Assembly: GCF_020386975.1 (NCBI RefSeq) | Contig: NZ_JABFNK010000003.1 | Span: 124,001-188,000, forward strand | Reading direction: 5' to 3' | Origin: Thermococcus bergensis | GTDB lineage: Archaea > Methanobacteriota_B > Thermococci > Thermococcales > Thermococcaceae | DNA length: 64,000 bases | In this document: positions 8,667 through 16,349 of the stretch, piece by piece | Layout of the letters: each line of letters begins with the position of its first letter | Numbering within the stretch: position 1 is the stretch's first letter | The notes under the pieces: model-generated | The model's input: only the letters and a program-made list of their open reading frames with translations | Told to the model about the DNA's origin: nothing | Database searches by the model: none | Translations under genes and position numbers: made by a program

Positions 8667-9992
8667 ATGAAAAAGACAGTCGTTATCATAGGTGGTGGAG
8701 CTGCTGGAATGAGCACCGCATCGAGAGTGAAGAGACTAAAACCTGAATGGGATGTTAAAGTCTTTGAGGCTACTGAATGGGTAAGTCATGCTCCATGCGG
8801 TATTCCTTACGTCGTTGAGGGGATTTCTCCGAAGGAAAAGCTCATGCACTATCCGCCGGAGTTTTTTATCAAAAAGAGAGGAATCGACCTGCACCTGAAT
8901 GCAGAAGTGATAGAAGTTGAGCAGGGAAGCGTGAGAGTAAGGGAGAATGATGAAGAGAGAACCTACGAGTGGGACTACCTGGTTTTTGCAAACGGTGCCT
9001 CGCCCCAAATTCCTCCGATAGAAGGGGTAGGGCTGGAGGGAGTATTTACGGCTGACCTGCCCCCAGATGCTCTCGCAATAAGGGATTACATGGAAAACAC
9101 CGATGTAAAGGACGTCGTTGTAATTGGAACCGGCTATATAGCGCTTGAGATGGCAGAGGCTTTCGTGGCTCAGGGAAAAAACGTAACACTCATCGGCAGA
9201 AGCGAGAGAGTCTTGAGAAAAACCTTTGACAAGGAGGTAACTGACATAGTGGAAGCAAAACTAAAAGAGCATTTGAACCTTCGCTTGAACGAGAAAACTC
9301 TCGCAATTGAGGGAAGAGAGAGGGCCGAGAAGGTAATTACCGACGCAGGAGAATACAAAGCCGATCTGGTTGTCATAGCCACCGGAATAAAGCCAAACAC
9401 AGAACTTGCACAACAGCTGGGAGTCAAGATTGGAGAGACAGGAGCAATATGGACGAACGAAAGGATGCAGACGAGCGTTGAGAACGTTTATGCTGCGGGA
9501 GACGTTGCAGAGACAAACCATATGCTCACAGGCAAACGGGTGTGGATGCCTCTTGCTCCAGCAGGAAACAAGATGGGCTACGTGGCCGGGAGCAACATAG
9601 CAGGTGTTGATGTAACATTTCCTGGTGTTCTTGGAACGGCTATAACCAAATTCATGGACCTGGAAATTGGAAAAACCGGGCTAACAGAAGATGAGGCACT
9701 AAAAGAAGGTTACGAGGTTGAAACAGCATTCATAGAGGCAAATACAAAGCCCCATTACTACCCGGGAGCAAAGAAAATATGGCTCAAAGCCGTGGCAGAC
9801 AAAGAGAGCAAAAGGCTCTTAGGATTGCAGGCAGCTGGGGCAGAAATACTCCCAAGAATAGACGCATTTGCAGTCGCTTTGCAGGCAGGATTTACGACAA
9901 AAGACCTCTTCTTTGTAGACTTAGCATATGCGCCACCCTTTGCTCCGGTCTGGGATCCGCTGATTGTTATAGCCAGAGTCTTGAAGTTCTAG
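8667..9992 (+). CDS. nsr: NAD(P)H:elemental sulfur oxidoreductase / CoA-disulfide reductase
   Basis: A flavoprotein of the pyridine nucleotide-disulfide family that, in Pyrococcus (PF1186-type), reduces sulfur with NAD(P)H in a CoA-dependent manner; also called NADH oxidase or CoADR. About 441 residues. Visible are the FAD dinucleotide motif [10 protein letters not shown] (5-14), the single redox Cys in SHAPCGIPY (about 44), the NAD(P)-binding [12 protein letters not shown] (about 150), the second FAD motif VYAAGDVAE (about 270), and a C-terminal [12 protein letters not shown]. The only redox Cys at 44 is typical of CoADR-like enzymes. GGTGAT at 8657-8662 indicates ATG 8667. Confidence 0.92.
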   Translation: MKKTVVIIGGGAAGMSTASRVKRLKPEWDVKVFEATEWVSHAPCGIPYVVEGISPKEKLMHYPPEFFIKKRGIDLHLNAEVIEVEQGSVRVRENDEERTYEWDYLVFANGASPQIPPIEGVGLEGVFTADLPPDALAIRDYMENTDVKDVVVIGTGYIALEMAEAFVAQGKNVTLIGRSERVLRKTFDKEVTDIVEAKLKEHLNLRLNEKTLAIEGRERAEKVITDAGEYKADLVVIATGIKPNTELAQQLGVKIGETGAIWTNERMQTSVENVYAAGDVAETNHMLTGKRVWMPLAPAGNKMGYVAGSNIAGVDVTFPGVLGTAITKFMDLEIGKTGLTEDEALKEGYEVETAFIEANTKPHYYPGAKKIWLKAVADKESKRLLGLQAAGAEILPRIDAFAVALQAGFTTKDLFFVDLAYAPPFAPVWDPLIVIARVLKF

Positions 9993-10124
9993 CTCTTTCT
10001 TAATTTATAATTTCTGAATGCCTAAGCGTACTATTCCTGTCCACAATGGTTCACAAAGACAGGAGAAGATAGAAACTCAAAAAAAGTCCCAAAGGAAAGA
10101 CAAAACAAATGAAAGATGGAAACT

Positions 10125-11270
10125 TCATTGCCACTTCTCCAAAAGGTAATCTTTCTCCTTTAAGAAAGTCTCTGCCCTTTCTAAAACCAGCTTTTCAGCT
10201 TCCTCCGTTGTCATGTCCCTTGTTTTTTCCACGAAGTCTGCAGTTTTTGCAAAGTAGAGCGCCACTAAAGGTTCGGCATTCTTGAGCACTCCGTTCTTAT
10301 ATGCCACCGCCCCATCAAAGAGAACGTGGCTCCAAAGGACGTCATCAAACTCGAACGTTTTCAAGGCTTCTGTAACCTCTTCAAACGTTTCTTTTGAGAG
10401 TGCCTTCTCTAAAATCGGCTTATTTTCCTCAAAAAGATTCCTTGCCTTTTCTTTTAACAGATCTAAGCTGACTTTAACTGGTTCCGGTTCCCTAACCTCC
10501 ATCTCGCCGAAAACCGGGACAGGTTTTATCTCTCTGACGTTTCTCCAGTTATCCTCATACTTTTGCATCAGCATGAATAGAGTCCCCACGACCTGGTTGA
10601 ACATTGGTCCCAGAGAAGCTGCTGGGTCCTTTGGATCGTGAATCTTAACTCCCAGAGCAGCCTGGGTAACTCTGAATCCTTCTGCTATTGCCGTGGTTGT
10701 AAGGAATATATCCACTCCAAATCTTGCTACATCGCTTTTCCAAACCTCTTCGTCACTAAGGTATGTATCTATAAGCTTTGCGCTGATTCCAAAGTCGCCT
10801 CCTATTGGCTGTCTGATATTGTATCCATAGAGAGAAGCTGTCATTGGATACGCTATGTTGTTTGTTATTGTTCCGTCATATTTGTGTCTTAAATACAGAG
10901 GGGCAACGAAATGATATCCCTCCTCAAGTGGTTTAGCTAATTTGTAAATCCACTCCGGGGTTATGCTTCTCAAGTCGCTATCAACAAACACTACCGCATC
11001 AGCACCTTCATCTTTTGCTATTTCCAGGACTTCTTTCATGGCACTGCCCTTGCCAGATATCGGCCACCTGTAGACCAAACTTCTTACTTCAACCCCTTCT
11101 GGTACTGGAGTTTTCATAACAACATCTCTCGTACCGTCACTACTTCCACCGTCCGAGTTGATAATTAATCCTCCTCCAAAATATTTCTTTAGTCCTTCTG
11201 CAGCTTGTCTAACAACGTATCCAATTGTATCAGCGTTGTTGTAACTTGGAATACCTACAATGACCTTCAT
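10125..11270 (-). CDS. GT2-type glycosyltransferase, glucosylglycerate-synthase-like
   Basis: A 381-residue GT-A enzyme. The N-terminus MKVIVGIPSYNNADTIG and NSDGGSSDGT are the nucleotide-sugar site of family-2-like transferases, and VFVDSDLRS near 105 holds the DxD-type metal motif. The C-terminal third is helical. Overall it resembles proteins annotated as glucosylglycerate/mannosylglycerate synthase-like, makers of thermolyte solutes; substrate assignment is tentative. It is divergent from the dehydrogenase/ABC operon. On the minus strand GGTGATG lies just before ATG 11270. The IS at 11343 now sits 72 bp upstream of it. Confidence 0.7.
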   Translation of the reverse strand: MKVIVGIPSYNNADTIGYVVRQAAEGLKKYFGGGLIINSDGGSSDGTRDVVMKTPVPEGVEVRSLVYRWPISGKGSAMKEVLEIAKDEGADAVVFVDSDLRSITPEWIYKLAKPLEEGYHFVAPLYLRHKYDGTITNNIAYPMTASLYGYNIRQPIGGDFGISAKLIDTYLSDEEVWKSDVARFGVDIFLTTTAIAEGFRVTQAALGVKIHDPKDPAASLGPMFNQVVGTLFMLMQKYEDNWRNVREIKPVPVFGEMEVREPEPVKVSLDLLKEKARNLFEENKPILEKALSKETFEEVTEALKTFEFDDVLWSHVLFDGAVAYKNGVLKNAEPLVALYFAKTADFVEKTRDMTTEEAEKLVLERAETFLKEKDYLLEKWQ

Positions 11271-11400
11271 CGCCCATCACCAAAATACAACCATTCATAG
11301 TGGTTTTAAAATAAAAATGCTTAAATATCTTTTGGTACGTATGGGCGTGTTTATAGTAACCTTTATTAGGGTTTTTGCCGAATTCTTTCAGGTGGTTGCC

Positions 11401-12197
11401 GTGATCCCCAGATGGGATCACAGACTCAAAGACCCTGAAAGCGTGGCATTCACAATTCTTGACGTTTTAGCAGACTTCGAATCAGAAGGAAAGCTGAAGA
11501 ACCTGCCAAAATCCAAAAAATTTCCAGTAAAAACAATACTGGCAATACTCCTCTTTAAACAATACTACAACCTACCCCTCAGAGACGCCCAGCACTACGG
11601 CAGAAAATTCTTCGGAGCAAACATTCACTACTCAACCCTCCACAACTGGGAGAAAAAGCTGAACCTCGAAGAACTGACAAACCACCTCCTGAAAAAACTC
11701 CAGAAATTACCCTACGCCAGCACTCAAGCAGACTCAACCATTATCACAAATAAAAAAAGGGCAGGATAGAAGTTCAGGCAATAACGAGAATCCTGCCGGG
11801 TTTACTGTATCCGGTTGCTGTGAGGATCACAACTTCTGAGAACGAGCTGATTGAACTCCTGCCGGAGGGTTCTGGGAATTTTTATGCTGATGGGGCTTAT
11901 GATTCAAAGAAAGTTCTGAACACTGTGGTGGAAAAGGGTTATCGGCCGATTGTTAAGAAAACTAAGAACCCTCCAGGTGGTTTTGGTAGTAAGAGGAGAG
12001 ATAGAGTGTTTTCTGAAGAAGAGTACAGGCATAGGAATCCTCATGAGGGGTTCTGGGGTGCGTTTACAACGTGGTTTGGCAGTAGGATCCCCTGTTTTCT
12101 GAAAAAGACTACTGTAACCCGAATCCTGCTTGGGGTAATGTGTTATGGTCTGAAAATCCTCCTCAGAGTCAAATACTGTTTAAATAACAGGGGGTGA
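11401..12197 (+). CDS. DDE transposase of the 869-bp IS, expressed through a -1 shift at A7
   Basis: Two overlapping frames encode one transposase of about 265 residues. The first frame ends at 11769 (ITNKKRAG stop). A run of seven A at 11752-11758 allows a -1 slip, after which the second frame reads KGRIEVQAITRILPG and continues to 12197. Catalytic residues are split: Asp in STQADSTII before the slip; Asp in FYADGAYDS and Glu in NPHEGFWG after it. The proposed GTG start at 11401 follows AGGTGG; an upstream GTG at 11347 inside the left end is also possible. Both copies in the window carry the same A7, so the shift looks programmed rather than decay. Confidence 0.8.
12178..12188 (+). promoter_or_regulatory. 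TATA-like sequence at the right end of the IS, facing outward
   Basis: CTGTTTAAATAAC lies about 55-65 bp before the ATG at 12242 and points toward the dehydrogenase operon. It could supply the promoter that the insertion separated from the operon. This is inference from position and sequence only. Confidence 0.3.
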
Positions 12198-12226
12198 AAC
12201 TAAACACGCCCTGGTACGTATATACT

Positions 12227-12244
12227 CATGAGGGATCCCTCATG
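12227..12244 (+). promoter_or_regulatory. Perfect 18-bp palindrome covering the ribosome-binding site and start codon
   Basis: CATGAGGGATCCCTCATG reads the same on both strands. It contains the GAGGGAT ribosome-binding site and the ATG (12242) of the first dehydrogenase gene. It may be an operator for a dimeric regulator, or form a hairpin in mRNA (7-bp stem, GATC loop) that hides the start. Confidence 0.55.
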
Positions 12245-13267
12245 GGAAAGCTGAAAGTTGGGATAATAGGATGCGGAAATATATTTAATTTGGCCCATAA
12301 AAACGCTCTTAAAAATCTAAAAGAAGTAAAAGTCGTTGCTTGCATGGATATCAAAGAGAAAAGGGCAAAAGAATGCGCAAAAGAGTTTAATGCTAAGCCA
12401 TACACAAATTTAGATGAGTTCCTTGATCTGGACTTGGATGTTGTTGAAATTCTAACTCCAACTTACACTCACGCCGAATTAGCCACAAAAGCTCTAAAAA
12501 GCGGCAAACACGTGATTGTAGAAAAACCCATAGCTCTTACAACTGAAGATGCCCAAAAAATGATAAAAACTGCAGAAAAAGAAGGACTGTGGCTTCTGGT
12601 TGGTCATACGAGAAGATTCGATAAAAGGTGGGTACAGATAAAGGAAGTAATAAAAAAGAGAAACATCGTGCCAATGCAGATAAGAAAGGCGGAAGTCCAA
12701 AGATTGCCATTTCCAGAGACTGCATGGTACTGGAAGCCAAATAAAGGGGGAGGAGTTGCAATAGACTTAGGCGTTCACGTTACAGATTTTCTCAGGTGGT
12801 ATTTCGAAAGCGAACCCGTAAAAATCCTTGGAATCGGAAAAGCCATAAGAAAAGAGGCAAAAATTAACGGAACATACGACCACTTTGTGATGATGATAGA
12901 GTTTGAAGGTGGTAAAACAGGATTGGCAGAAGTAAGCTGGGCTTATTCGTATCCAGCCCGTTATGGTGTCTTCTACCACCACCTAGATGTTCTAGGAAAG
13001 AACGGAAGGATAAGATACACTCCCCTAGACACCCCTGTTGTTGGAGTGGTAAAGAGCCACTTTGAAATGCCACGCTTTTCACCATTGCTCTCAGCGTTCC
13101 CTGAGGCATTTGAAGCCGAACTGAGACATTTCTTCAGAGTAATAATGGGAGAAGAAGAGCCCGTGATAACTGCAAAAGACGCACTAATAGCCCTCCAAAT
13201 GGCAGAGACGGCGATAGAATCAGCAAAGAGAGAAGAACCATTGGAGTTTAAGGGGGTGATAGAATGA
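12242..13267 (+). CDS. Gfo/Idh/MocA family NAD(P)-dependent sugar dehydrogenase
   Basis: A 341-residue oxidoreductase. The N-terminal Rossmann motif is VGIIGCGNI (about 6-14), VIVEKPIALT near 97-106 carries the EKP motif with the catalytic-region Lys, and IDLGVHVTDFLRWY near 177-190 has the conserved D-x-x-x-H. Members oxidise sugars, inositols or sugar acids at a ring hydroxyl; the substrate is unknown. Its stop overlaps the next dehydrogenase start by ATGA, so the two are translationally coupled. GAGGGAT at 12230-12236 sets the ATG at 12242 rather than an in-frame start inside the IS. Operon context (ABC importer, TrmB-like regulator) points to a carbohydrate pathway. Confidence 0.88.
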   Translation: MGKLKVGIIGCGNIFNLAHKNALKNLKEVKVVACMDIKEKRAKECAKEFNAKPYTNLDEFLDLDLDVVEILTPTYTHAELATKALKSGKHVIVEKPIALTTEDAQKMIKTAEKEGLWLLVGHTRRFDKRWVQIKEVIKKRNIVPMQIRKAEVQRLPFPETAWYWKPNKGGGVAIDLGVHVTDFLRWYFESEPVKILGIGKAIRKEAKINGTYDHFVMMIEFEGGKTGLAEVSWAYSYPARYGVFYHHLDVLGKNGRIRYTPLDTPVVGVVKSHFEMPRFSPLLSAFPEAFEAELRHFFRVIMGEEEPVITAKDALIALQMAETAIESAKREEPLEFKGVIE

Positions 13268-13820
13268 TAAATGTTGGAATAATCAGCTACGCTCACCCCC
13301 ACGCACTTAGGTACGGAACAACCTTTGCCTCCAATCCCAAAGCAAGACTCTACGCGATTTCCGGTGATGGAGCAAACAGAGACGTTGCTAAGTTAGAAGC
13401 AGAAAAACTGAAGGCAAGATTTTACCAAAACTATGAGGCCCTCCTCAAAGACAATAAGGTGGATGCCGTGTACATAGCAATTGAAACCTATCGGCATAAA
13501 GAAGTTGCCATAAGAGCTGCCGAAGAGGGGAAGCACATCCTCCTAGAAAAGCCAATTGCTTTAACTCTCGAAGACGCAGATGAGATTATCAAAGCAGCGA
13601 AAAAAGCGGGAGTAAAGCTCATGGTTCCCTTCAATCCCCGGTTCACAATACCCCTCAGAAAGGCAAAAGAAATGATAGAGGCCGGAGAGATAGGAGAGCT
13701 CGAGTATATATATTCAATCTCGGAGTACGTTAAACCTCCAGTCTTCCTCGAAGGCCTGGATATGAGCTGGTTCTTAGATGTTAACAAAGCAGGCGGCGGG
13801 GGGTTCATGGATACTGCACC

Positions 13821-13990
13821 GTTTCTCCCTACCGCTTCATTTTGTGTGAGAGTGTATCACTTTGTGTCGGTGGTAAGGAGTTCCACCTCAACCATCTGGA
13901 TTGAGAAATCCAGATGGCATCACTGGTGGCGGTCGAGGCTAACGGCACGAGCCTCCCATCCACGAAAAACCCTTCAGGACTCGGAGCGTT
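13821..13990 (-). ncRNA. Candidate omega (re)RNA at the tnpB 3' end
   Basis: On the minus strand, the last part of tnpB and the element end contain strong hairpins: 13892-13917 (10-bp perfect stem CCATCTGGAT/ATCCAGATGG) and 13869-13887 (GGTGG/CCACC), plus CTTCAGGG/CCTGAAGG complementarity near 13968-14007. TnpB nucleases use a guide RNA made from this position, whose guide lies just outside the element. Here the guide would be dehydrogenase sequence left of 13821 (minus strand GGTGCAGTATCC...). This is inferred from family knowledge and foldability. Confidence 0.45.
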
Positions 13991-15118
13991 GCTCCCATCA
14001 CCCTGAAGGGCCCTCAAATACAAATTCCAGACAGCAAGAACATCACGATGCCAAACCTCACCACCAGCAGAGCAAACCCCAAACCGACCATCCTCATACT
14101 TCACAACAGTATTGTGAACAGGACAAACTCTTGAAGTGTTCTTCGGATTCACTCTTATCACAGGAACCCCATACTCCCTTGCCTTCTCCTCAATAGCCTT
14201 CTGTACTCCCAAGAATGCTGACTGATAAATCCTGTGCCGAAGCTGCTTATCGTGGATCCTTTCCAGCATTTTATTCTGGACGTTCTTCGGGAGGTCCTCC
14301 AGGATGATTCCCGCGTCCCTCTTTCTGGCTTCCTCAACGATTATCCGCGCAAGCTTGAGGCGAACGTCCCTCTTTTTGTCCCCCTCCCGAAGTTTCCTCA
14401 GGATTTTGTTCTTTTTCCTGTTCCGCGGGCCGAGCCTATTATCCCACCGCTCCTGAACCCTCTTCCTCCTGTAATAATACCCGAGGGTCTGTTTCTTCAG
14501 CCCGGTCTCGAAGATGACGGGCGTGAAGTCGATGAGGGCCGTAACGTTGTCCTCGTTCACGTCGATGCTCACCCAGGATTTCGCCTCGTAAGGCTCGACT
14601 TCCTTGTGAAAAGTGAGGTAAACTACCAACCGCCTTTCTTTTTTGTCAGGCTTTATTCTCGCTTGAGAGGCCAGTTTCCAGCCCGAATTTACTGTCTTCC
14701 AATAATGCTTGTGCGCCTCAAGACCAACCTCAATCCAGCCCTTGTGCGTGGCGATCTTTATAACAGTTAGTCCAGCACGCCACAGGTGGTCATCAAGCCA
14801 TATTGAAACATTCCTGACTTCTGGAAACACCTTCTCGGCGAGGCCTTTCTTCTTCCTCTTCAGAAAGCTTTTTGCCCTCAAGGCTGAATCCTGGCAGACT
14901 GTGTATGCATAGTGGGAGGGAAGTTGTGGATAAAGCTCTCTCAAAAATCTGTATTTTTCAGCCTTCAGCTTTACAAAAGAAGTTGTTTCATTCTGAACTG
15001 CAAACAGGACAGTCTGAAGGAGCATTTCTCGATACATTCCCTCAAGCTCGACGAATATTTTGAAAACCTTTTTCGGAAGCCTTTCAGACTTCAAAACAAC
15101 GGTCCTCGTAACTCTCAT
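13829..15118 (-). CDS. tnpB: TnpB, RNA-guided RuvC-like nuclease of IS607
   Basis: 429 residues. The RuvC centre is visible: Asp in SWVSIDVNEDN (RuvC-I), Glu in IILEDLPKN (RuvC-II) and Asp in WHRDVLAVWN (RuvC-III). The zinc ribbon is degenerate: CPVH then CSAGG instead of two CxxC pairs, a form that also seems common in archaeal IS607 TnpB. The last 60 or so residues are encoded across the hairpin-rich 3' end, so this segment may serve mainly as guide-RNA scaffold. It promotes element retention by cutting empty sites (family knowledge). ATG 15118 overlaps the tnpA stop. Confidence 0.9.
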   Translation of the reverse strand: MRVTRTVVLKSERLPKKVFKIFVELEGMYREMLLQTVLFAVQNETTSFVKLKAEKYRFLRELYPQLPSHYAYTVCQDSALRAKSFLKRKKKGLAEKVFPEVRNVSIWLDDHLWRAGLTVIKIATHKGWIEVGLEAHKHYWKTVNSGWKLASQARIKPDKKERRLVVYLTFHKEVEPYEAKSWVSIDVNEDNVTALIDFTPVIFETGLKKQTLGYYYRRKRVQERWDNRLGPRNRKKNKILRKLREGDKKRDVRLKLARIIVEEARKRDAGIILEDLPKNVQNKMLERIHDKQLRHRIYQSAFLGVQKAIEEKAREYGVPVIRVNPKNTSRVCPVHNTVVKYEDGRFGVCSAGGEVWHRDVLAVWNLYLRALQGDGSNAPSPEGFFVDGRLVPLASTATSDAIWISQSRWLRWNSLPPTQSDTLSHKMKR

Positions 15119-15744
15119 TCAGCCTCAACCTCTTTCAATAACTGCTTGAAACTTTGGACAAGCTTTTTCTTTTTGTGGGAACGCATTCCGTAGAGTTTTC
15201 CAGCGAAGGATGTTACTATTGCAATCAAGTCCTCAACGAATTCTTGTTGGGCACCCTTCTTCTCGTTCCCGTGTATTGCCTCAATCCTCACACCAAACTG
15301 GTTGAAGAAGTATTCGAGGTATTCGTAGCCGAAGCGGGTGAGTCGGTCCTTATGAGTTATGAGGACAACATCAACTTCCCTCTCGGAAACGAGTTTGAAC
15401 AGTTTTTGCAAGCCTTTACGCTTTGCATTCAAGCCCGAAGCAATGTCGGTAATTATTCGGACAAGCTTGTAACCCTTGGCGGAACAGTAACTCGTGAGGT
15501 ATTCGACCTGTCTCTCAAGGTCTTTCCTCTGGTCTGAGCTTGAGACTCTTGCATAGATGACTGCCCTCGTCTCTTCTGGCGATTTTTCGCTGAGGATTTT
15601 CTTCACCTCACTCTCTGGAATCCTCCACTTGCCCGTTGGGAGTTTTACTGCCTTTATTTTACCAGAATAAATCCATCTCTTGATTGTTATGAAACTAACA
15701 CCAAGAACTTCAGCGACTTGTCTTGGAGTAAGCATTCTCTCCAT
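15115..15744 (-). CDS. tnpA: IS607 serine recombinase TnpA
   Basis: About 209 residues. It has an N-terminal MerR-like helix-turn-helix (LTPRQVAEVLGVSFITIKRWIYSGKI) followed by a resolvase domain with AVIYARVSSSDQ (catalytic Ser near residue 70) and THKDRLTRFGYEYLEYFF. The HTH-before-catalytic-domain order is diagnostic of IS607 recombinases. An AGGTG upstream favours ATG 15744, though GTG 15753 is also in frame. The stop overlaps the tnpB start (ATGA), so the genes are coupled. Confidence 0.92.
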   Translation of the reverse strand: MERMLTPRQVAEVLGVSFITIKRWIYSGKIKAVKLPTGKWRIPESEVKKILSEKSPEETRAVIYARVSSSDQRKDLERQVEYLTSYCSAKGYKLVRIITDIASGLNAKRKGLQKLFKLVSEREVDVVLITHKDRLTRFGYEYLEYFFNQFGVRIEAIHGNEKKGAQQEFVEDLIAIVTSFAGKLYGMRSHKKKKLVQSFKQLLKEVEAE

Positions 15745-16277
15745 GGCATACACCTACACATAACGATACACAATGAAACTTATAAAGTTTTCTGCCCCAC
15801 GGAATAGATTCTCTGCTCTGGCTTACAAACAGCGAACCGGAGAGTGTCTACGCAAGCATAGGGTCAAAAATATATGGATTCCCTGTAGATGATATAGGAA
15901 CTGCAGTGTTGAAATTCAAAAATGGTGTTGTAGCGGTTCTCAACGCAGGATGGGGCAACCCAAAAGGATACGCATACGGACTGGAAATCAAATATTACAT
16001 ACTCGGAAAGGAAGGCTTCCTCGACATCAGAACGGCATATCCGGATTTCACTGTATATCAGGATAGGGCAGAGAAGATATACTGGGAGAGAGCCGACGTC
16101 AGCAGTATCGTAGAGTCATTTTTGGAGTCAATAATAGAAGATAAAGACCCCCCAATAACTGGAGAGCTTGCCAAAAAGAATCTAGAAATAATTCTGGCTG
16201 CGTATGAGTCTTCAAAAACTGGAAAGACCATCAAACTCTGATTTTTCATTTTCCCATTTTAAATACAACTACAAAAA

Positions 16278-16310
16278 GTGGTTTATATCATAAGATTTAT
16301 ATATTTTGAG
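16278..16310 (+). promoter_or_regulatory. Promoter of the sugar ABC operon
   Basis: GTGGTTTATATCATAAG and GATTTATATATTTTG provide two overlapping TATA-like boxes about 45-70 bp before the ATG at 16350. A regulator site may overlap, but no clear palindrome was found. Confidence 0.5.
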
Positions 16311-16349
16311 TTAGCAAAATCAAACAGAATACTTCAGAGGTGTTAGGCC

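Larger units (their letters stand above)
11333..12221 (+). mobile_element. 869-bp insertion sequence, copy 1, with 10-bp target duplications
   Basis: The element spans 11343-12211. Terminal inverted repeats begin GGGCGTGTTTA at the left and end TAAACACGCCC at the right. It is bounded by identical direct repeats TGGTACGTAT at 11333-11342 and 12212-12221. An identical-looking copy in the opposite orientation lies at 59165-60033. The single transposase needs a frameshift. The element landed between the TATA region of the following operon (about 11320-11328) and its first gene. The family could not be assigned: the DDE protein is IS4/IS5-like, but a 10-bp duplication is unusual for IS5. Confidence 0.93.
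13821..15796 (-). mobile_element. IS607-family element (tnpA serine recombinase + tnpB)
   Basis: About 1976 bp, oriented on the minus strand. It carries a small serine recombinase followed by TnpB, overlapping by ATGA. There are no terminal inverted repeats and no target duplication beyond a shared CC/GG dinucleotide (13819-13820 and 15795-15796), as expected for IS607 serine-recombinase chemistry. The element interrupts a dehydrogenase gene of the sugar operon and is somewhat richer in GC than its surroundings. Confidence 0.9.
13264..16241 (+). pseudogene. Second Gfo/Idh/MocA dehydrogenase gene, split by an IS607 element
   Basis: The two halves, 13264-13820 and 15797-16241, join in frame into about 333 residues. 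The left half has the Rossmann start (VGIISYAHPH), EKPIALT and GGGGFMDTA; the right half begins PHGIDSLLWL and runs to GKTIKL. Removing 13821-15796 gives GCA-CCC-CAC (Ala-Pro-His), so the insertion caused neither loss nor duplication beyond a CC core. The left fragment now reads into the IS and ends at 14196; the right fragment has no obvious start except GTG 15906. Precise excision would restore the gene. It overlaps the upstream dehydrogenase by four bases. Confidence 0.88.

Noticed and set aside
11820-12197. Second transposase frame as an independent gene starting at GTG 11820
   Set aside because: It lacks the first catalytic Asp and the N-terminal domain; the A7 overlap and identical arrangement in both copies favour a frameshifted single protein.
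14234-14770. Plus-strand frame of 178 codons within the IS607 element
   Set aside because: Antisense shadow of tnpB, which has clear RuvC motifs.
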